Positions 36,268 through 46,516 of a DNA stretch of 64,000 bases are shown here, piece by piece (the first letter of the stretch is position 1; each line of letters begins with the position of its first letter). The DNA is taken from NCBI RefSeq assembly GCF_007859755.1, contig NZ_SJPF01000001.1, positions 1 through 64,000 on the forward strand. The letters run 5' to 3'. The notes under the pieces were generated by a model. The model searched no databases. It was not told where the DNA came from and saw only the letters and a program-made list of their open reading frames with translations. This DNA comes from Blastopirellula retiformator (lineage in GTDB: Bacteria; Planctomycetota; Planctomycetia; Pirellulales; Pirellulaceae). Position numbers and translations under genes: made by a program.

Positions 36268-38580
36268 ATGCCGAAAACGACCCGCCGCACCGCCATCAAA
36301 GCGATGGCCGCCGGAACCGCCTTGATCAGCCTGCAAAAGTCGACCGCCCAGGCGCAAAACTCCGCCGCTAAGAAGTCGGTCAGCCGGCTCGAGAATCGCC
36401 ACGACCGCGTCTGGCTGGGCGAAGAGTATTGGGCCAACCCGATGGAAGACTGGCGAATCGTCGACGGCGCCGCCGAGTGCCAATCGACCGGCGGGGATCG
36501 CAACGTCCACTTGCTCACCCATCAGCTGACCAACAATGGCGGCGCCTTCCAGATGTCGGTTCGCCTGCGTCAGGTCGCCATTAATCAAGAAGACGCTGGC
36601 GCCGGCTTCCGCATCGGCGTTCGTAGCGACATCAACGAGCACCGCAGCAACTGCTTTGCGAAGAACGGCATCAACGCCGGCATCATTGGCGATCAGCTCG
36701 TTCTGGCTGGCGCCAAAAAGCCGCTCTCGGGCAAGGTCGACGGCCAAGAGATCCAACTCAAACTCTCCGGCAAACCCTCCGGCAAAGGCTATCAACTGAC
36801 GCTGGTCGCTTCGACGCCTGGCAGCGACAAGCCGCTCGCCACGCTCACCGAGACCGTCCCAGTCGGCGCCGTGCTCGGCAACGTCTCGATCGTCAGCAAC
36901 TACAACAAGGCGCCTGCCAACAAGCGGGGCGCTCGCTATCGCTTTGAGGACTGGCAAGTCGCCGGCGACGCGCTGACCGAAACGACCGACAACAAATTCG
37001 GCCCGATCCTCTGGTCGATGTATTCGCTGAGCGACTCCCGCAGTGACGAAGGCTTCGTGCTGAAGCTGAGCGCCCTGACCGGCCCGCTCGGCAAAGACGA
37101 TAACAAGCAAGTCGAACTGCTGGTCGAACAGGATGGCGATTGGAAGTCGCTCGGCATGGCCGAGCTCGATCCGGATGCCTGGGTCGCGACTTTCCGCGTT
37201 CCGAACTGGGACGAAAAGACCGCCACGCCGTTCAAGTTGGTCTATCGCGAAAGCCTGACCGATGGCGGCGTCAGCGAGTCGGATTGGACCGGTACCGTCC
37301 GGGCCAACCCGGTTGGTCGTCCGCTGCGGTTTGGAGCGCTGACCTGTCAAAACGATTACGCCTTTCCTTACGAGCCGGTCGCCAACAACCTGCTGGCGCT
37401 CGATCCCGACATTCTCTACTTCTCTGGCGATCAACTGTACGAGAACCATGGCGGTTACGGGCTGATTCGCGAACCGGCCGATCCGGCGATCCTCAACTAC
37501 CTGCGGAAGTACTACCAACATGGTTGGTCGTTCCGCGAGCCGATGCGCGATCGGCCAACGCTCTGTCTGCCGGATGATCATGACGTCTTCCAGGGGAACA
37601 TCTGGGGTGAAGGGGGTAAGGCGATGATCAGCGGCGATACCTCCAGCGCCGGCGGTTATCGCGAGCCCGCCAAGATGGTCAACGTCGTTCACAAGACCAA
37701 CTGTGCCCATCATCCCGATCCGTACGATCCGGCGCCTTGTCTGCAAGACATCAGCGTCTACTACGGCGACGTCGTCTATGGCGGCGTCAGCTTCGCCGTG
37801 ATCGCCGATCGCCAGTGGAAGACCGGCCCCGACCATGTCGATACCGGCGGCGGTCGTCCCGATCATGTGCCTGATCCCGAATTCGACACCTCGAAGCTCG
37901 ACAAGCCGGGCCTGGTCTTGCTAGGCGAACGGCAAGAGGAGTTCCTGCAAAAATGGGTCGACGATTGGCGCGGGCACAACATGAAAGTAGTCCTCAGTCA
38001 AACGGTCTTCGCCGGCGTCGCCACGCATCATGGCGGCTTTGACGGCTACCTGAAGGCCGACCTCGACTGCGGCGGTTGGCCCCAAACGCCGCGTAACCGG
38101 GCGGTCAACATCCTCCGCAAGGCGATGCCGCTGCACATCAATGGCGACCAGCACCTGACGACGATGGTGCAGTACGGCGTCGACAAGCAACGCGACAGCT
38201 TTTGGTCGTTCTGCTCGCCGGCGATCGCCGTCGGCTATCCGCGGTGGTGGCGTCCCGACGAACTTGGCATGCCGCACGAAAACCGCCCCAAACATGGTTT
38301 GCCCAACACCGGCGAGTTCATCGACGGCCTCGGCAACAAGGCGTACGTCTACGCGGTCGGCAACCCGGAAGTCGCCAGCAAACGGAACCGCTACGAGCGG
38401 GCTCACCAAAAGGGAAGCGGTTTCGGCATCGTCACCATTGATACTGCAGCCAAGACCTACAAGATCGAGTCCTTCCGCTTCCTGGTCGACGCGACCGACG
38501 GCAAGCCCGAAAGCCAATTCCCCGGCTGGCCGATCACCCTGCAGCAAAAGGAAAACGGTGGCCAGAACGTGATTGGCTGA
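36268..38580 (+). CDS. PhoD-like phosphatase/metallophosphoesterase, secreted
   Basis: A 770-residue protein starting [20 protein letters not shown], an RR-type signal with cleavage near AQA. Residues ~40-230 look like a beta-sandwich ([39 protein letters not shown]) that may bind glycan or substrate. From ~350 a PhoD-type metallophosphatase core follows: [64 protein letters not shown] and [15 protein letters not shown], containing the Asp/His/Asn metal ligands. The enzyme should hydrolyse phosphate esters or diesters outside the cytoplasm. It starts about 130 bases after the gap terminator; AGGAG lies upstream of the start. Confidence 0.82.
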   Translation: MPKTTRRTAIKAMAAGTALISLQKSTAQAQNSAAKKSVSRLENRHDRVWLGEEYWANPMEDWRIVDGAAECQSTGGDRNVHLLTHQLTNNGGAFQMSVRLRQVAINQEDAGAGFRIGVRSDINEHRSNCFAKNGINAGIIGDQLVLAGAKKPLSGKVDGQEIQLKLSGKPSGKGYQLTLVASTPGSDKPLATLTETVPVGAVLGNVSIVSNYNKAPANKRGARYRFEDWQVAGDALTETTDNKFGPILWSMYSLSDSRSDEGFVLKLSALTGPLGKDDNKQVELLVEQDGDWKSLGMAELDPDAWVATFRVPNWDEKTATPFKLVYRESLTDGGVSESDWTGTVRANPVGRPLRFGALTCQNDYAFPYEPVANNLLALDPDILYFSGDQLYENHGGYGLIREPADPAILNYLRKYYQHGWSFREPMRDRPTLCLPDDHDVFQGNIWGEGGKAMISGDTSSAGGYREPAKMVNVVHKTNCAHHPDPYDPAPCLQDISVYYGDVVYGGVSFAVIADRQWKTGPDHVDTGGGRPDHVPDPEFDTSKLDKPGLVLLGERQEEFLQKWVDDWRGHNMKVVLSQTVFAGVATHHGGFDGYLKADLDCGGWPQTPRNRAVNILRKAMPLHINGDQHLTTMVQYGVDKQRDSFWSFCSPAIAVGYPRWWRPDELGMPHENRPKHGLPNTGEFIDGLGNKAYVYAVGNPEVASKRNRYERAHQKGSGFGIVTIDTAAKTYKIESFRFLVDATDGKPESQFPGWPITLQQKENGGQNVIG

Positions 38581-39459
38581 CCAAAGCGGAAGTTATGCTA
38601 CGCAACCTGCGCTGCGGACCAGTGGACCGGACCGTGGCGCATTTTTTTTTGACCTCGCGGGCTACGATCGGACTGGACCGCTCGCGCACGTTTTTTTCTT
38701 CAGCCCCAAAGGGGCGCCGCTAAAGTAGCCCTGGGTGTGTCGATCGATCCAATGCCTAAGCCCCACGGGACGATCTAACTGAAAGCACGCGGTCGCCGGA
38801 CCAACTGGACTGGACCGTTTCCATTTTTTCGCGCCGCACGCGTTCCACCAGTTCGCCCCTTCAAGACTTGCCACGCTTAAATGTTCCCAGTCACAGGGGT
38901 TACGTCGCTGGCGCGACTTCATCCCGGACTGCTTTCGATTTTCCCACTGGGGCTAGGAACCGGACTGGACCGCCCGCGCACGTTTTTTTCATTGGCTCAA
39001 ACGCCATGCTCAACCGCGAACATTCGTTCGCCCTCAAACGAACACTGGACCACTGCGCGATCTTTTTTTCGCCGTAGTGGACTGGACCGTAACGTTTTTT
39101 GAAGCGCGCTTCCTACCAATTCATTAGCACCCAAACGGAAAGTGGACTCGACCGCGCGTTTTTTTCCCGGATCCTAGTCTGAGGCGCGAGCCGAGGGAGA
39201 CCGGATCGCGCCCCGCAGATAACTCCATTCCGATCTCGGCCAAAACCGAGGTGGACTCTTGCCGCAAATTTTCCACTGCGTTCCCTCCGCTCGCGATTTG
39301 GGCTACGATTGGACCATCCACAGCGCACGCTACGGCGAATCGACCACAATTCCGTGCGCTTTGTCAAGCAAATCGATTGTGGACAGAAGCGGCTGACTCG
39401 TGACTCTTGCCGCTTTTGGCTTTCCGCTTTCCTTCGGCTCGCGCCTCGGGCTAAGATCG
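38581..39459. repeat. Gene-free repeat region with seven GGACTGGACCG/poly-T motifs
   Basis: About 880 bases without a gene. Direct copies of a motif with consensus GTGGACTGGACCG, a GC-rich spacer containing GCGCAC, and a run of 6-10 T begin near 38621, 38670, 38805, 38962, 39043, 39078 and 39142. Between them are GCCCCAAAGGGGC (38703-38715) and, near the right end, two REP-like strings (CTCGGCTCGCGCCTC-type) at 39178-39202 (inverted) and 39428-39455. Confidence 0.75.
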
Positions 39460-40119
39460 CTAGGCCATATACGCCGTCGGATCTTCCAGCCCGTGCTTGG
39501 CGAACGCTTCTTTCCGTTCGGTACAGGCGCCGCACTTGCCGCAGTGCTCTTCCAAACCCTTGTAGCAGGTCCAGGTCAGATCGTACGGCACGCCAAGCTC
39601 GGCGCCGCGCTGGGCGATGTCTCCCTTGTCGATATCGACGAAGGGGCGCCACAGCTCGACCGGATTCCAGTCGCACAGTTGGGCCGCTTGGTCCATGGCG
39701 GTGGCGAACTCGGGCCGGCAGTCGGGATAGATCGCGTGGTCGCCGCTATGGGCGCCATAAGCGACGGCGACGCACTGCTGGCTGATCGCCCAGGCGATCG
39801 AGACCGACAGCAGGATCATGTTCCGGTTGGGGACGACCGTCAGCTTCATGTTCTCTTCAGCGTAGTGCCCTTCGGGAATCTCGATCTCTCGCCCGCTTAA
39901 GCTGTTAGCCCCAAACAGCGGATTGATCGCCGACAGATCGGCGACCATGTGCGGCACGTTCACCCCTGCACACAGCTTGCGGGCATACTCCAGCTCTTTC
40001 ACATGCCGCTGCCCATAGTTGATCGAGATCGCGCAGACGTCGTGCCCGGCATCGAGCAAGTGGTAGAGGAGGGTTGCGGAGTCCATCCCTCCGGAAACGA
40101 CGGCGACGACTTTTGGCAT
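39460..40119 (-). CDS. queC: 7-cyano-7-deazaguanine synthase QueC
   Basis: A 219-residue QueC, which converts 7-carboxy-7-deazaguanine to preQ0 with ATP and ammonia in the queuosine pathway. PP-loop SGGMDS at 9-14, YGQRH (35-39), [10 protein letters not shown] (96-105), [18 protein letters not shown] (121-138), and the zinc cysteines Cys185, Cys193, Cys196 and Cys199 ([15 protein letters not shown]). Length is usual. No other que genes nearby. Its 3' end abuts a REP-like string. Confidence 0.95.
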   Translation of the reverse strand: MPKVVAVVSGGMDSATLLYHLLDAGHDVCAISINYGQRHVKELEYARKLCAGVNVPHMVADLSAINPLFGANSLSGREIEIPEGHYAEENMKLTVVPNRNMILLSVSIAWAISQQCVAVAYGAHSGDHAIYPDCRPEFATAMDQAAQLCDWNPVELWRPFVDIDKGDIAQRGAELGVPYDLTWTCYKGLEEHCGKCGACTERKEAFAKHGLEDPTAYMA

Positions 40120-40230
40120 GGGGTTAGCGCTCTAGAGCGTGGCGGAACATGCGAGATTGTGGATACGCATTGTACTACAATCAGGCTCACCATGATGTTT
40201 CTTCGATCACCCCAACCTTGGAATCCAAGA

Positions 40231-41106
40231 ATGGATCCGCTGCGAGTCTTGCAAGCCATCCTTTTTTGCAGCATCCCGATCGGACTGTTGGCGATTCTGG
40301 CGGCTTTGTATCGACTTCGCGTCACGGCGCAGTTGCTCGCGGCTCTCTGCATCCTGATCGGCGCCATGTTGACGCTGGGACTGGCGTTCCAGCTGATGTT
40401 TTCCGAAGGGGTCACTATCTTTGCCGTTTCGCTAGCGCCGGCGGCCCTGGGCGGCGTCGCGCTGGTGGTCGATCGCTATGCTCGCAATCGCCCTGCCTTG
40501 AAGCGGTTCCAGGTATCGATTCCACTTTTGCTGTACGGAACGCTGGTGATCGGCTGCTTCTTTGCGTTCGACAAGTTTTCGGAAGGGCTCAACCGCCGCG
40601 CACTTGACTTTCGTATGACGAAGATTCTGCAGATCAAGGAGATCGAAAACGTCGTCCCCATTGGCGCCGGCTATGGCGTCCCTTCCGACGTCGATGAGGT
40701 CGAGTTTTCGCTGGCGGGTCATCCTGACTCAAGAATGACCATGGGAGTGAGCCACTATTACGTTACCGACGACTACATCTATGGGCCATCGTCCCCAAAT
40801 CGAATCCTACAGATTCGCGACCGGAAGGTTTTCGCCATGGTTGAGCACATCATCACAGACCCGCAGGGAAATCGCTGGAGGATGATTCTCAATGATAAAC
40901 CTGGCTTGCGCTGCGATTTCAATGGCCGTTTGAACGAACTGATCCCGCTGGAGATCAAAAGCATCGACGCACTCGTGCAGCACTACGACGAGCTAGCCGA
41001 TATCGTGGAAAAATGGCCAGGCCCCGACAATCCCGGCAAACATACCAATGTCGATGGTTCGACGATTACGTACTTGGTTGAGGAATCGCCCACCGCGAGC
41101 CACTAA
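40231..41106 (+). CDS. Membrane protein, paralogue 1 of tandem pair
   Basis: A 291-residue protein if read from ATG 40231, which aligns with its paralogue; ATG 40192 in the same frame is the alternative. Four transmembrane segments in the first ~125 residues (LQAILFCSIPIGLLAILAAL, LLAALCILIGAMLTLGLAFQ, TIFAVSLAPAALGGVALVVD, VSIPLLLYGTLVIGCFFAFD), then a soluble domain with DEVEFSLAGHPDS, LNELIPLEIKSIDALVQHYD and a C-terminal KWPGPDNPGKH. It shares layout and several motifs with the next gene, 27 bases downstream. Function unknown. Confidence 0.7.
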   Translation: MDPLRVLQAILFCSIPIGLLAILAALYRLRVTAQLLAALCILIGAMLTLGLAFQLMFSEGVTIFAVSLAPAALGGVALVVDRYARNRPALKRFQVSIPLLLYGTLVIGCFFAFDKFSEGLNRRALDFRMTKILQIKEIENVVPIGAGYGVPSDVDEVEFSLAGHPDSRMTMGVSHYYVTDDYIYGPSSPNRILQIRDRKVFAMVEHIITDPQGNRWRMILNDKPGLRCDFNGRLNELIPLEIKSIDALVQHYDELADIVEKWPGPDNPGKHTNVDGSTITYLVEESPTASH

Positions 41107-41133
41107 TCACGAACAGAGAACGCCCCTCTCGCC

Positions 41134-42030
41134 ATGACCATCGAACAGGTCCATTTCGGCCTCTTTTACATCCTGTCGATTCCGCTGTGCTTGCTGGGCG
41201 TTTCGGCCGGACTGGCGGCGGTGGCGTATGCCTGTTGGGGGCGGTTTGAGCGGGCGAAGTGGCTGGGGAAAATGTGCGTCACGGTCGGCGGGGTCAGCGG
41301 GTTTTGGCTGGGCGCGGTCAGCGTGGGGCTCGAGTTTTCTTATCCGTGGATCTTCGCGATTCCAGCGCTGTTGGGAGGCGTTGCGCTTGCGCTTTCTTAT
41401 CTCTATCGAAATTCGCCGCCCCTGGCGCGGTTTCAATTTACGATACCGATGTTGCTCTACGCGACGGTGCTGGCGGCGATTGTTGCATGCGGTGCGAAGC
41501 TCTGGCTGGTCGACGATACCGATTACACGCGGCGCAATGAAATCCGCGCGAATTTGGCGCGGATGAATTCGATCTCTGGCACGCGGGTGCTGGGACCCAT
41601 TATCGGCCGATACGATGGAGAGGAGTACGTCCCTCATGAGATTGAATTCTCACTCTCCGGACGGCCCGATACTTTGGTGAAGATCTTTGCGGATGAGCGG
41701 TTGCGAACCTGCGACTCCGATGAACCGCTGCGGAAAGTCGTCCTGCATCAGGTTGGTCGCGTGCGGTTTCGGGCGACGGTCGACTCGAGCCAGATGGATT
41801 ATCCTATCGAAGTGATGGGCATCAACGTTGGCCCGAACGGGTTGTTCGCGGATCAGTTTCCCTTTCCCTTGCGATCGATCGATGACTTTGTCGATCACTA
41901 CGACGAACTGGTGAAGATTTTTGAGACCTGGCCGCGCGAAGATCAGCCTGGCAGATTTGCCTATGAAATCGATGGCGTTGAATACGGCGAAATCGAGTAC
42001 TGGGCGACGGAAGAGCCGCTCGGCCGATAG
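41134..42030 (+). CDS. Membrane protein, paralogue 2 of tandem pair
   Basis: A 298-residue protein with the same plan as the preceding gene: four N-terminal transmembrane segments (FYILSIPLCLLGVSAGLAAV, MCVTVGGVSGFWLGAVSVGL, WIFAIPALLGGVALALSYLY, FTIPMLLYATVLAAIVACGA) and a soluble C-terminal domain with HEIEFSLSGRPDTL, FPFPLRSIDDFVDHYDELVK and TWPREDQPGRF. The two are clearly related yet well diverged, so the duplication is old. Probably co-transcribed with its twin. Function unknown. Confidence 0.7.
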   Translation: MTIEQVHFGLFYILSIPLCLLGVSAGLAAVAYACWGRFERAKWLGKMCVTVGGVSGFWLGAVSVGLEFSYPWIFAIPALLGGVALALSYLYRNSPPLARFQFTIPMLLYATVLAAIVACGAKLWLVDDTDYTRRNEIRANLARMNSISGTRVLGPIIGRYDGEEYVPHEIEFSLSGRPDTLVKIFADERLRTCDSDEPLRKVVLHQVGRVRFRATVDSSQMDYPIEVMGINVGPNGLFADQFPFPLRSIDDFVDHYDELVKIFETWPREDQPGRFAYEIDGVEYGEIEYWATEEPLGR

Positions 42031-42051
42031 TTGGGACAGGATCGAGCGCAC

Positions 42052-42088
42052 AAAAAAACGAGGCCGCCCAAGTGGACGGCCTCGTTCG
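42052..42088 (-). terminator. Intrinsic terminator of ilvC
   Basis: On the minus strand ACGAGGCCGTCC / GGGCGGCCTCGT (one mismatch near the loop), followed by TTTTTT. It lies about 50 bases after the ilvC stop and also faces the convergent membrane-protein gene. Confidence 0.85.
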
Positions 42089-42136
42089 TATCTCTGGTCC
42101 TGCTGCAGCGATCATTCAACCGCCCCAGCGAGGCGA

Positions 42137-43141
42137 CTAAACTTCTTTCGAGTCGATCCAGGTCATCAGCTTGCGGAGGCGCTTGCCGACTTGTTCGACC
42201 TGGTGGCTTTGTTCGTTGCGGCGGATCGCTTTGAAGCGAGGAGCGCCGGCGCGGTTTTCCAGGATCCAGTCGCGGGCAAAGGTGCCGTCTTGGATCTCGT
42301 TCAGAACGCGCTTCATTTCGGCCTTGGTTTCGGCGGTGATGATGCGCGGGCCGGTCGAGTAATCGCCGAACTCCGCGGTGTTCGAGATGCTGTAACGCAT
42401 GTAGTTCAAACCGCCCTGGTAGAGCAGGTCGACGATCAGCTTCAGTTCGTGCATGCACTCGAAGTAGGCCATTTCTTCTTGGTAGCCCGCTTCGACCAGC
42501 GTTTCGAAACCGGCTTTGACGAGTTCGCTGACGCCGCCGCACAAGACGACCTGTTCGCCGAACAAGTCGGTTTCGGTCTCTTCGGCGAAGGTGGTTTCGA
42601 TGACGCCGCCACGGGTGCCGCCGATCCCCTTGGCGTAGGCCAGGCCGATCTTGCGGGTTTCTTCGCTGGCGCCTTCGCCCAACGCGATCAGCGACGGAAC
42701 GCCGCCGCCGGCGACGTATTCGCTACGCACCAGGTGGCCCGGGCCTTTCGGCGCGACCAGCAGGGTGTCGATTCCCTTCGGCGGCTCGATCTGGCCAAAG
42801 TGGAAGTTGAAACCGTGCGAGCACATCAGCACGTCGCCCGACTTCAGGTTGGGGGCGATGTGGGCCTTGTAGACGTCGCCTTGAACTTCGTCGGGAAGCA
42901 GGATGTTGATGACCTGGGCCTTCATGCAGGCGTCTTCAATCGACATCGGCTCGAAACCGTGCGATTTGGCCAGGTCGTAGTTGGCGCTTCCCGGACGCTG
43001 CCCGATTACGACGTTGCAGCCGCTATCGCGCAGGTTCTGGGCTTGGGCGTGTCCTTGCGACCCATAACCCAAAATAGCGATCGTCTTATCCTTCAAGACG
43101 GAAAGATCGGCATCGTTGTCGTAATAAATCTTGGCGGGCAT
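42137..43141 (-). CDS. ilvC: Ketol-acid reductoisomerase
   Basis: A 334-residue class I KARI, catalysing the NADPH-dependent isomeroreduction in valine/isoleucine synthesis. [13 protein letters not shown] is the cofactor loop (~25-37), followed by [36 protein letters not shown], the Mg-binding [14 protein letters not shown], and the C-terminal knotted domain ([17 protein letters not shown]). The start is taken at ATG 43141 ([13 protein letters not shown]); an extension to 43237 is not conserved-looking. It lies 133 bases downstream of ilvN on the same strand; ilvB is not in the window. Confidence 0.96.
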   Translation of the reverse strand: MPAKIYYDNDADLSVLKDKTIAILGYGSQGHAQAQNLRDSGCNVVIGQRPGSANYDLAKSHGFEPMSIEDACMKAQVINILLPDEVQGDVYKAHIAPNLKSGDVLMCSHGFNFHFGQIEPPKGIDTLLVAPKGPGHLVRSEYVAGGGVPSLIALGEGASEETRKIGLAYAKGIGGTRGGVIETTFAEETETDLFGEQVVLCGGVSELVKAGFETLVEAGYQEEMAYFECMHELKLIVDLLYQGGLNYMRYSISNTAEFGDYSTGPRIITAETKAEMKRVLNEIQDGTFARDWILENRAGAPRFKAIRRNEQSHQVEQVGKRLRKLMTWIDSKEV

Positions 43142-43274
43142 GAAAAAAGTTCCTGTAACGCAACAAAACGGGTGTATGGAAAGCAGGCCGGGGCCATTGT
43201 CGCCCCAAGGCCTGCGAGCATGCGAAAGTGGAGCCAAAGCGCCGCACCATCAGCGGCGGCGAAATCCCCTTGGC

Positions 43275-43763
43275 TTAGTCGACCTTGGCGCCGCTGCGGA
43301 CCATCGCGATGCGGCCGGTGCGGGCCAGCTCGGCAATGCCGAACGGACGCATGCAGTCGATAAAGGCGATGATCTTGTTTTCGGGGCCCGACATTTCGAT
43401 CACGACGTCTTCAGCGCCGATGTCGACAATGCGGCCGCGGAAGATGTCGGACAATTCGCGAATTTCGCTTCGCTTGCCGCCAGAGGTCGAGACCTTGATC
43501 AGCATCAAGTCGCGTTCGACGAAGTCTTGCGAGCTGACGTCGTAAACGCGGACCACCGTGACGATCTTTTCGAGCTGCTTGCGAACTTGCTCTAGTACCT
43601 GATCATCGCCTACAACTACAAACGTCATCCGCGACAGGTTGGGTTCTTCAGTTTCCCCGACCGCAAGCGAATCGATATTGTAGCCACGCGAAGCCAGCAT
43701 CCCCGAGATGTGCGCAAGCACCCCGGGCACGTTCTGGACGACCGCCGAAAGGACGTGTCGCAT
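43275..43763 (-). CDS. ilvN: Acetolactate synthase small (regulatory) subunit
   Basis: A 162-residue IlvN/IlvH. The N-terminal ACT domain (MRHVLSAVVQNVPGVLAHIS ... RGYNIDSLAVGETEE) binds valine for feedback control; the C-terminal half (ELSDIFRGRIVDIGAEDVVI, FIDCMRPFGIAELARTGRIA) is the standard IlvN domain. GGGAG lies upstream of ATG 43763. It is followed by ilvC, the usual order minus ilvB. Confidence 0.95.
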   Translation of the reverse strand: MRHVLSAVVQNVPGVLAHISGMLASRGYNIDSLAVGETEEPNLSRMTFVVVGDDQVLEQVRKQLEKIVTVVRVYDVSSQDFVERDLMLIKVSTSGGKRSEIRELSDIFRGRIVDIGAEDVVIEMSGPENKIIAFIDCMRPFGIAELARTGRIAMVRSGAKVD

Positions 43764-44080
43764 CAGTTTCTCCCAGTAGAGTCAGAATAAACCCGCATGA
43801 TACTTGGCGTTATAAGCGGGAACAAGTAGACGAGACATCCCAAGAGCGGCAGGTTCGCCCTGGCGCAAGAGAAACGCGGAAACTTCATAACGCGTTTTCC
43901 TCCAATAACTTGCGTTTCCTCCTGACTTTCGAAAAACTGCCCTGAATGGATCGCCTGCGAGGCCCCAGGGGAGCCTGTTTTTTGGTTTCCCCGGAACTTC
44001 CATTACGTTAGCATGGGATTATTGGGCATTCCCCCCCGTTTGCCCCTCCCTACCACCCAACTTCCCGCCCAACGCGTCGC
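43764..44080. other. Divergent intergenic region ilvN / araC-type gene
   Basis: About 317 bases, no gene. It contains an imperfect GC-rich stem (AGGCCCC / GGGGAGCCT) followed by GTTTTTT at about 43956-43979 on the plus strand, without an obvious gene to terminate, and otherwise presumably the promoters of both flanking genes. Confidence 0.45.
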
Positions 44081-45031
44081 ATGAACGTTGAGAGTCCACG
44101 AACGCCGCGGCCTATCGCCCGAAGTCGCTCGGTCGATCAGTGGCCCAACTGGCGGACGATGCCGGGCTGGATACGGGACCGCTTCATTCAGGTCGAGCAA
44201 TTCGAAGAGCCGTCCCAAGGGTGGGAGATTGCCGAGGTCATCCTGGCCGAAGCCGTTTCTGGCGGCGAACCAAACGACTTCTACTATCTGTCGGTCGTGG
44301 TCGATACCGACGCCGAGCGCGATGTGGAGGTCGACTTCGGCCATGGCGCTTTCCGCCGACCCAGTCGCGCCGGCAACATGCTATTTGGCGACCAGACCTA
44401 TGCCGACGGCTATCTCAAGGGCGCCGGGCCGTTCCACAACATTGCGTTTTACATCCGCAAACAGGCGTTTCACGATCGCCTATGCAACATCGTCGGCGAC
44501 GACGTACCGCCGCTCGACGTCTTGCAAACCAAGTCGTTTCGCGACGATGGCCTGCAGACGATGCTCAAGTACCTGGTCAAGCAATGCCGTCATAACGACG
44601 CGCCGCTGGCGCGGTGGGACTCGGACGAAACGATCGACGGCATCTGCCGGCGACTGCTGCTGTTTGCGGGTCAAAAAGAGCCGGCGATCGGTCCCCAAGA
44701 TCGCCTGCAGCCCGAAGGCGTGAAGCAGGTGCTGGAATATGTCGATGCGCATTTCACGCAAGATCTAACGCGTGATCAACTGGCGCAGATCGCCGGCGTC
44801 GCGCCGGGGCACTTCACCCGACTCTTCCGGCAAACGACCGGCGAAACGCCGAAGCGATATTTGCTGCAGTTGCGGATTGAGAAAGCGAAGCAGTTGCTAC
44901 TTACCTCTTCGCAGCATCTGGGAATGGCGGCGATTGCGGCCGAGTGCGGTTTCTCTAGCGCATCGCACTTTGTGATGGAATTCCGGAAGCAGTTAGGCGT
45001 GACGCCGGACGTCTTTCGTCGCTACCACTAG
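44081..45031 (+). CDS. AraC family transcriptional regulator
   Basis: A 316-residue regulator. The C-terminal ~100 residues hold the two HTHs of AraC/XylS proteins: VLEYVDAHFTQDLTRDQLAQ, IAGVAPGHFTRLFRQTTGET, then PKRYLLQLRIEKAKQLLLTS, MAAIAAECGFSSASHFVMEF and RKQLGVTPDVFRRY. The N-terminal ~200 residues are a cupin-like sensory region (AEAVSGGEPNDFYYLSVVVD ... GNMLFGDQTYADGY) without a recognised ligand. The TAG stop is inside the CTAG of MITE copy D. No adjacent metabolic operon indicates a target. Confidence 0.88.
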   Translation: MNVESPRTPRPIARSRSVDQWPNWRTMPGWIRDRFIQVEQFEEPSQGWEIAEVILAEAVSGGEPNDFYYLSVVVDTDAERDVEVDFGHGAFRRPSRAGNMLFGDQTYADGYLKGAGPFHNIAFYIRKQAFHDRLCNIVGDDVPPLDVLQTKSFRDDGLQTMLKYLVKQCRHNDAPLARWDSDETIDGICRRLLLFAGQKEPAIGPQDRLQPEGVKQVLEYVDAHFTQDLTRDQLAQIAGVAPGHFTRLFRQTTGETPKRYLLQLRIEKAKQLLLTSSQHLGMAAIAAECGFSSASHFVMEFRKQLGVTPDVFRRYH

Positions 45032-45184
45032 CAGTCCGTTGATTTTCTCAACGGGCTGCTGGATCGCAGGGATGCGATCCCAAAATAGCGACGTAAGTCG
45101 TTATTTTGCGAGCCGCGAAGAGCGATGCTCTGAGCCTGGCGAGGTTGGAAAATGCCACGAGGGCATTTTCCAACAGGCAGCTAG
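45028..45184. mobile_element. 149-bp MITE-like element, copy D, with CTAG duplication
   Basis: Interior 45032-45180 between CTAG at 45028-45031 and 45181-45184; inverted relative to copies A, C and E. Its left CTAG carries the TAG stop codon of the araC-type gene. Confidence 0.9.
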
Positions 45185-45556
45185 CGGCCGCGGGCGCCTT
45201 CCGAGGCGACAACCGGCGCCCAACAAAGGCGCATCTGCCGGACAATTGATCGAGCGTCGCCAATCGCCTGCGCGCTTTTCTTGATATGCCCCCAGCGGCC
45301 GAGTTTCGATTCGCGTTGATTAGGAAGAACCCGTAGTCATCGTAAACTCTTTTCAAGACGGCACTTGCGGCACACCTTAGTCAAGCCGTCAAGCCTCTTG
45401 CGAGGGGGTGCAACGGGGGCAAGGCGCCACGCTTGCTACTTTTCCACCTCGAGACCCAACGATTGCCCATGCGATTCATCACCTTCATTGAACCAGCGGC
45501 AATCGAGATCGAGGTTCCATTTCGTCATCGCTTGTATTTGCAAAAGAGGAGTGGCC
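45185..45556. other. Intergenic region upstream of prepilin-like gene
   Basis: About 370 bases after MITE copy D, no gene seen. AGAGGAG at its right end is the ribosome-binding site of the DUF1559 gene at 45557. Confidence 0.5.
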
Positions 45557-46516
45557 ATGCGTCGTGCCGGATTTACGCTTGTCGAACTTTTAGTGGTGAT
45601 CGCCATCATCGGCGTGTTGATCGCGCTGCTGCTACCAGCGGTGCAGCAAGCCCGCGAAGCCGCGCGGCGCATGAGTTGCCAAAACAACATGAAGCAGTTG
45701 GGCCTGGCGCTGCACAATTACCACGACACCTTCAAGGTGTTGCCGCGGGGCGGTCACCCCGACCTGCCGAACGGCCTGGACGCGTGCAGCCCGCATGTCG
45801 CCATCCTTCCATTTTTGGAAGGGAAGAACATCTATGACTTGTACAACTTCGACGAGTCGTGGGATCACAGCTCGAACCTGCAAGTCAAGAACATGATGCC
45901 TTCGGCGTACGCCTGTCCGTCGGGCCCCGGCGATGGCGAGACCTACGACTTTGAGAATTCCGACGGCGATATCGAACAGCGGAAAGCGACGAGCTATGTC
46001 TATGTGGGCGACGCCAGCGAACGCGTTGACGGCAGCTTCGTGAACTTTGGGCAAACGCTCGTCTCGTGCACGCCTCCGGATGGAAAGATCCGCTATCGCA
46101 AATTTCGGGACGCCCTCGACGGGCTCTCCAACTCGCTCTTTATGGTCGAAAGCGCCGGTCGCAGCCGATGGCTGATTGACGGCGAAGCGCAACCTGCCGA
46201 TCGGTTGCCGGGTCGCGGCTACTATTGGGGCAATGAATGGGAGTGTTGGACCGGCCCCATCGCCCATACCGGCTTTGTCGCGACGGCCGTGACGACCGAC
46301 CCGTCGACTGGCGAGAAGAACCTCTCGTTGTTCGTCGGCAGCCGACGCATGAACTTTTCCAACAGATATGGCCGCCCCTACTCGTTTCATCCCGGCGGTG
46401 TGATGTCGCTGTTTGCCGACGGTTCGGTTCACTTTCTGACGGAAAGCATGGACGTTTACACGTTGCAATACCTGGCGGCCTGTGACGACGGCCAAACGAT
46501 CCCGGGAGAATTCTAA
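45557..46516 (+). CDS. DUF1559 prepilin-like protein
   Basis: A 319-residue member of the large planctomycete DUF1559 family. It begins with a type IV prepilin leader ([20 protein letters not shown]; cleavage between Gly and Phe, Glu5) and a long hydrophobic helix, followed by [29 protein letters not shown], a variable centre (YVYVGDASERVDGSFVNFGQ, WECWTGPIAHTGF) and the C-terminal SFHPGGVMSLFADGSVHFL. AGAGGAG lies seven bases before ATG 45557. Such proteins are probably pseudopilin-like envelope proteins. It is directly followed by a small lipoprotein gene, its usual partner. Confidence 0.92.
   Translation: MRRAGFTLVELLVVIAIIGVLIALLLPAVQQAREAARRMSCQNNMKQLGLALHNYHDTFKVLPRGGHPDLPNGLDACSPHVAILPFLEGKNIYDLYNFDESWDHSSNLQVKNMMPSAYACPSGPGDGETYDFENSDGDIEQRKATSYVYVGDASERVDGSFVNFGQTLVSCTPPDGKIRYRKFRDALDGLSNSLFMVESAGRSRWLIDGEAQPADRLPGRGYYWGNEWECWTGPIAHTGFVATAVTTDPSTGEKNLSLFVGSRRMNFSNRYGRPYSFHPGGVMSLFADGSVHFLTESMDVYTLQYLAACDDGQTIPGEF

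Noticed and set aside
38581-39459. CRISPR array
   Set aside because: The repeated motif has irregular spacing, variable copies and no cas genes; it does not have the repeat-spacer regularity of CRISPR.
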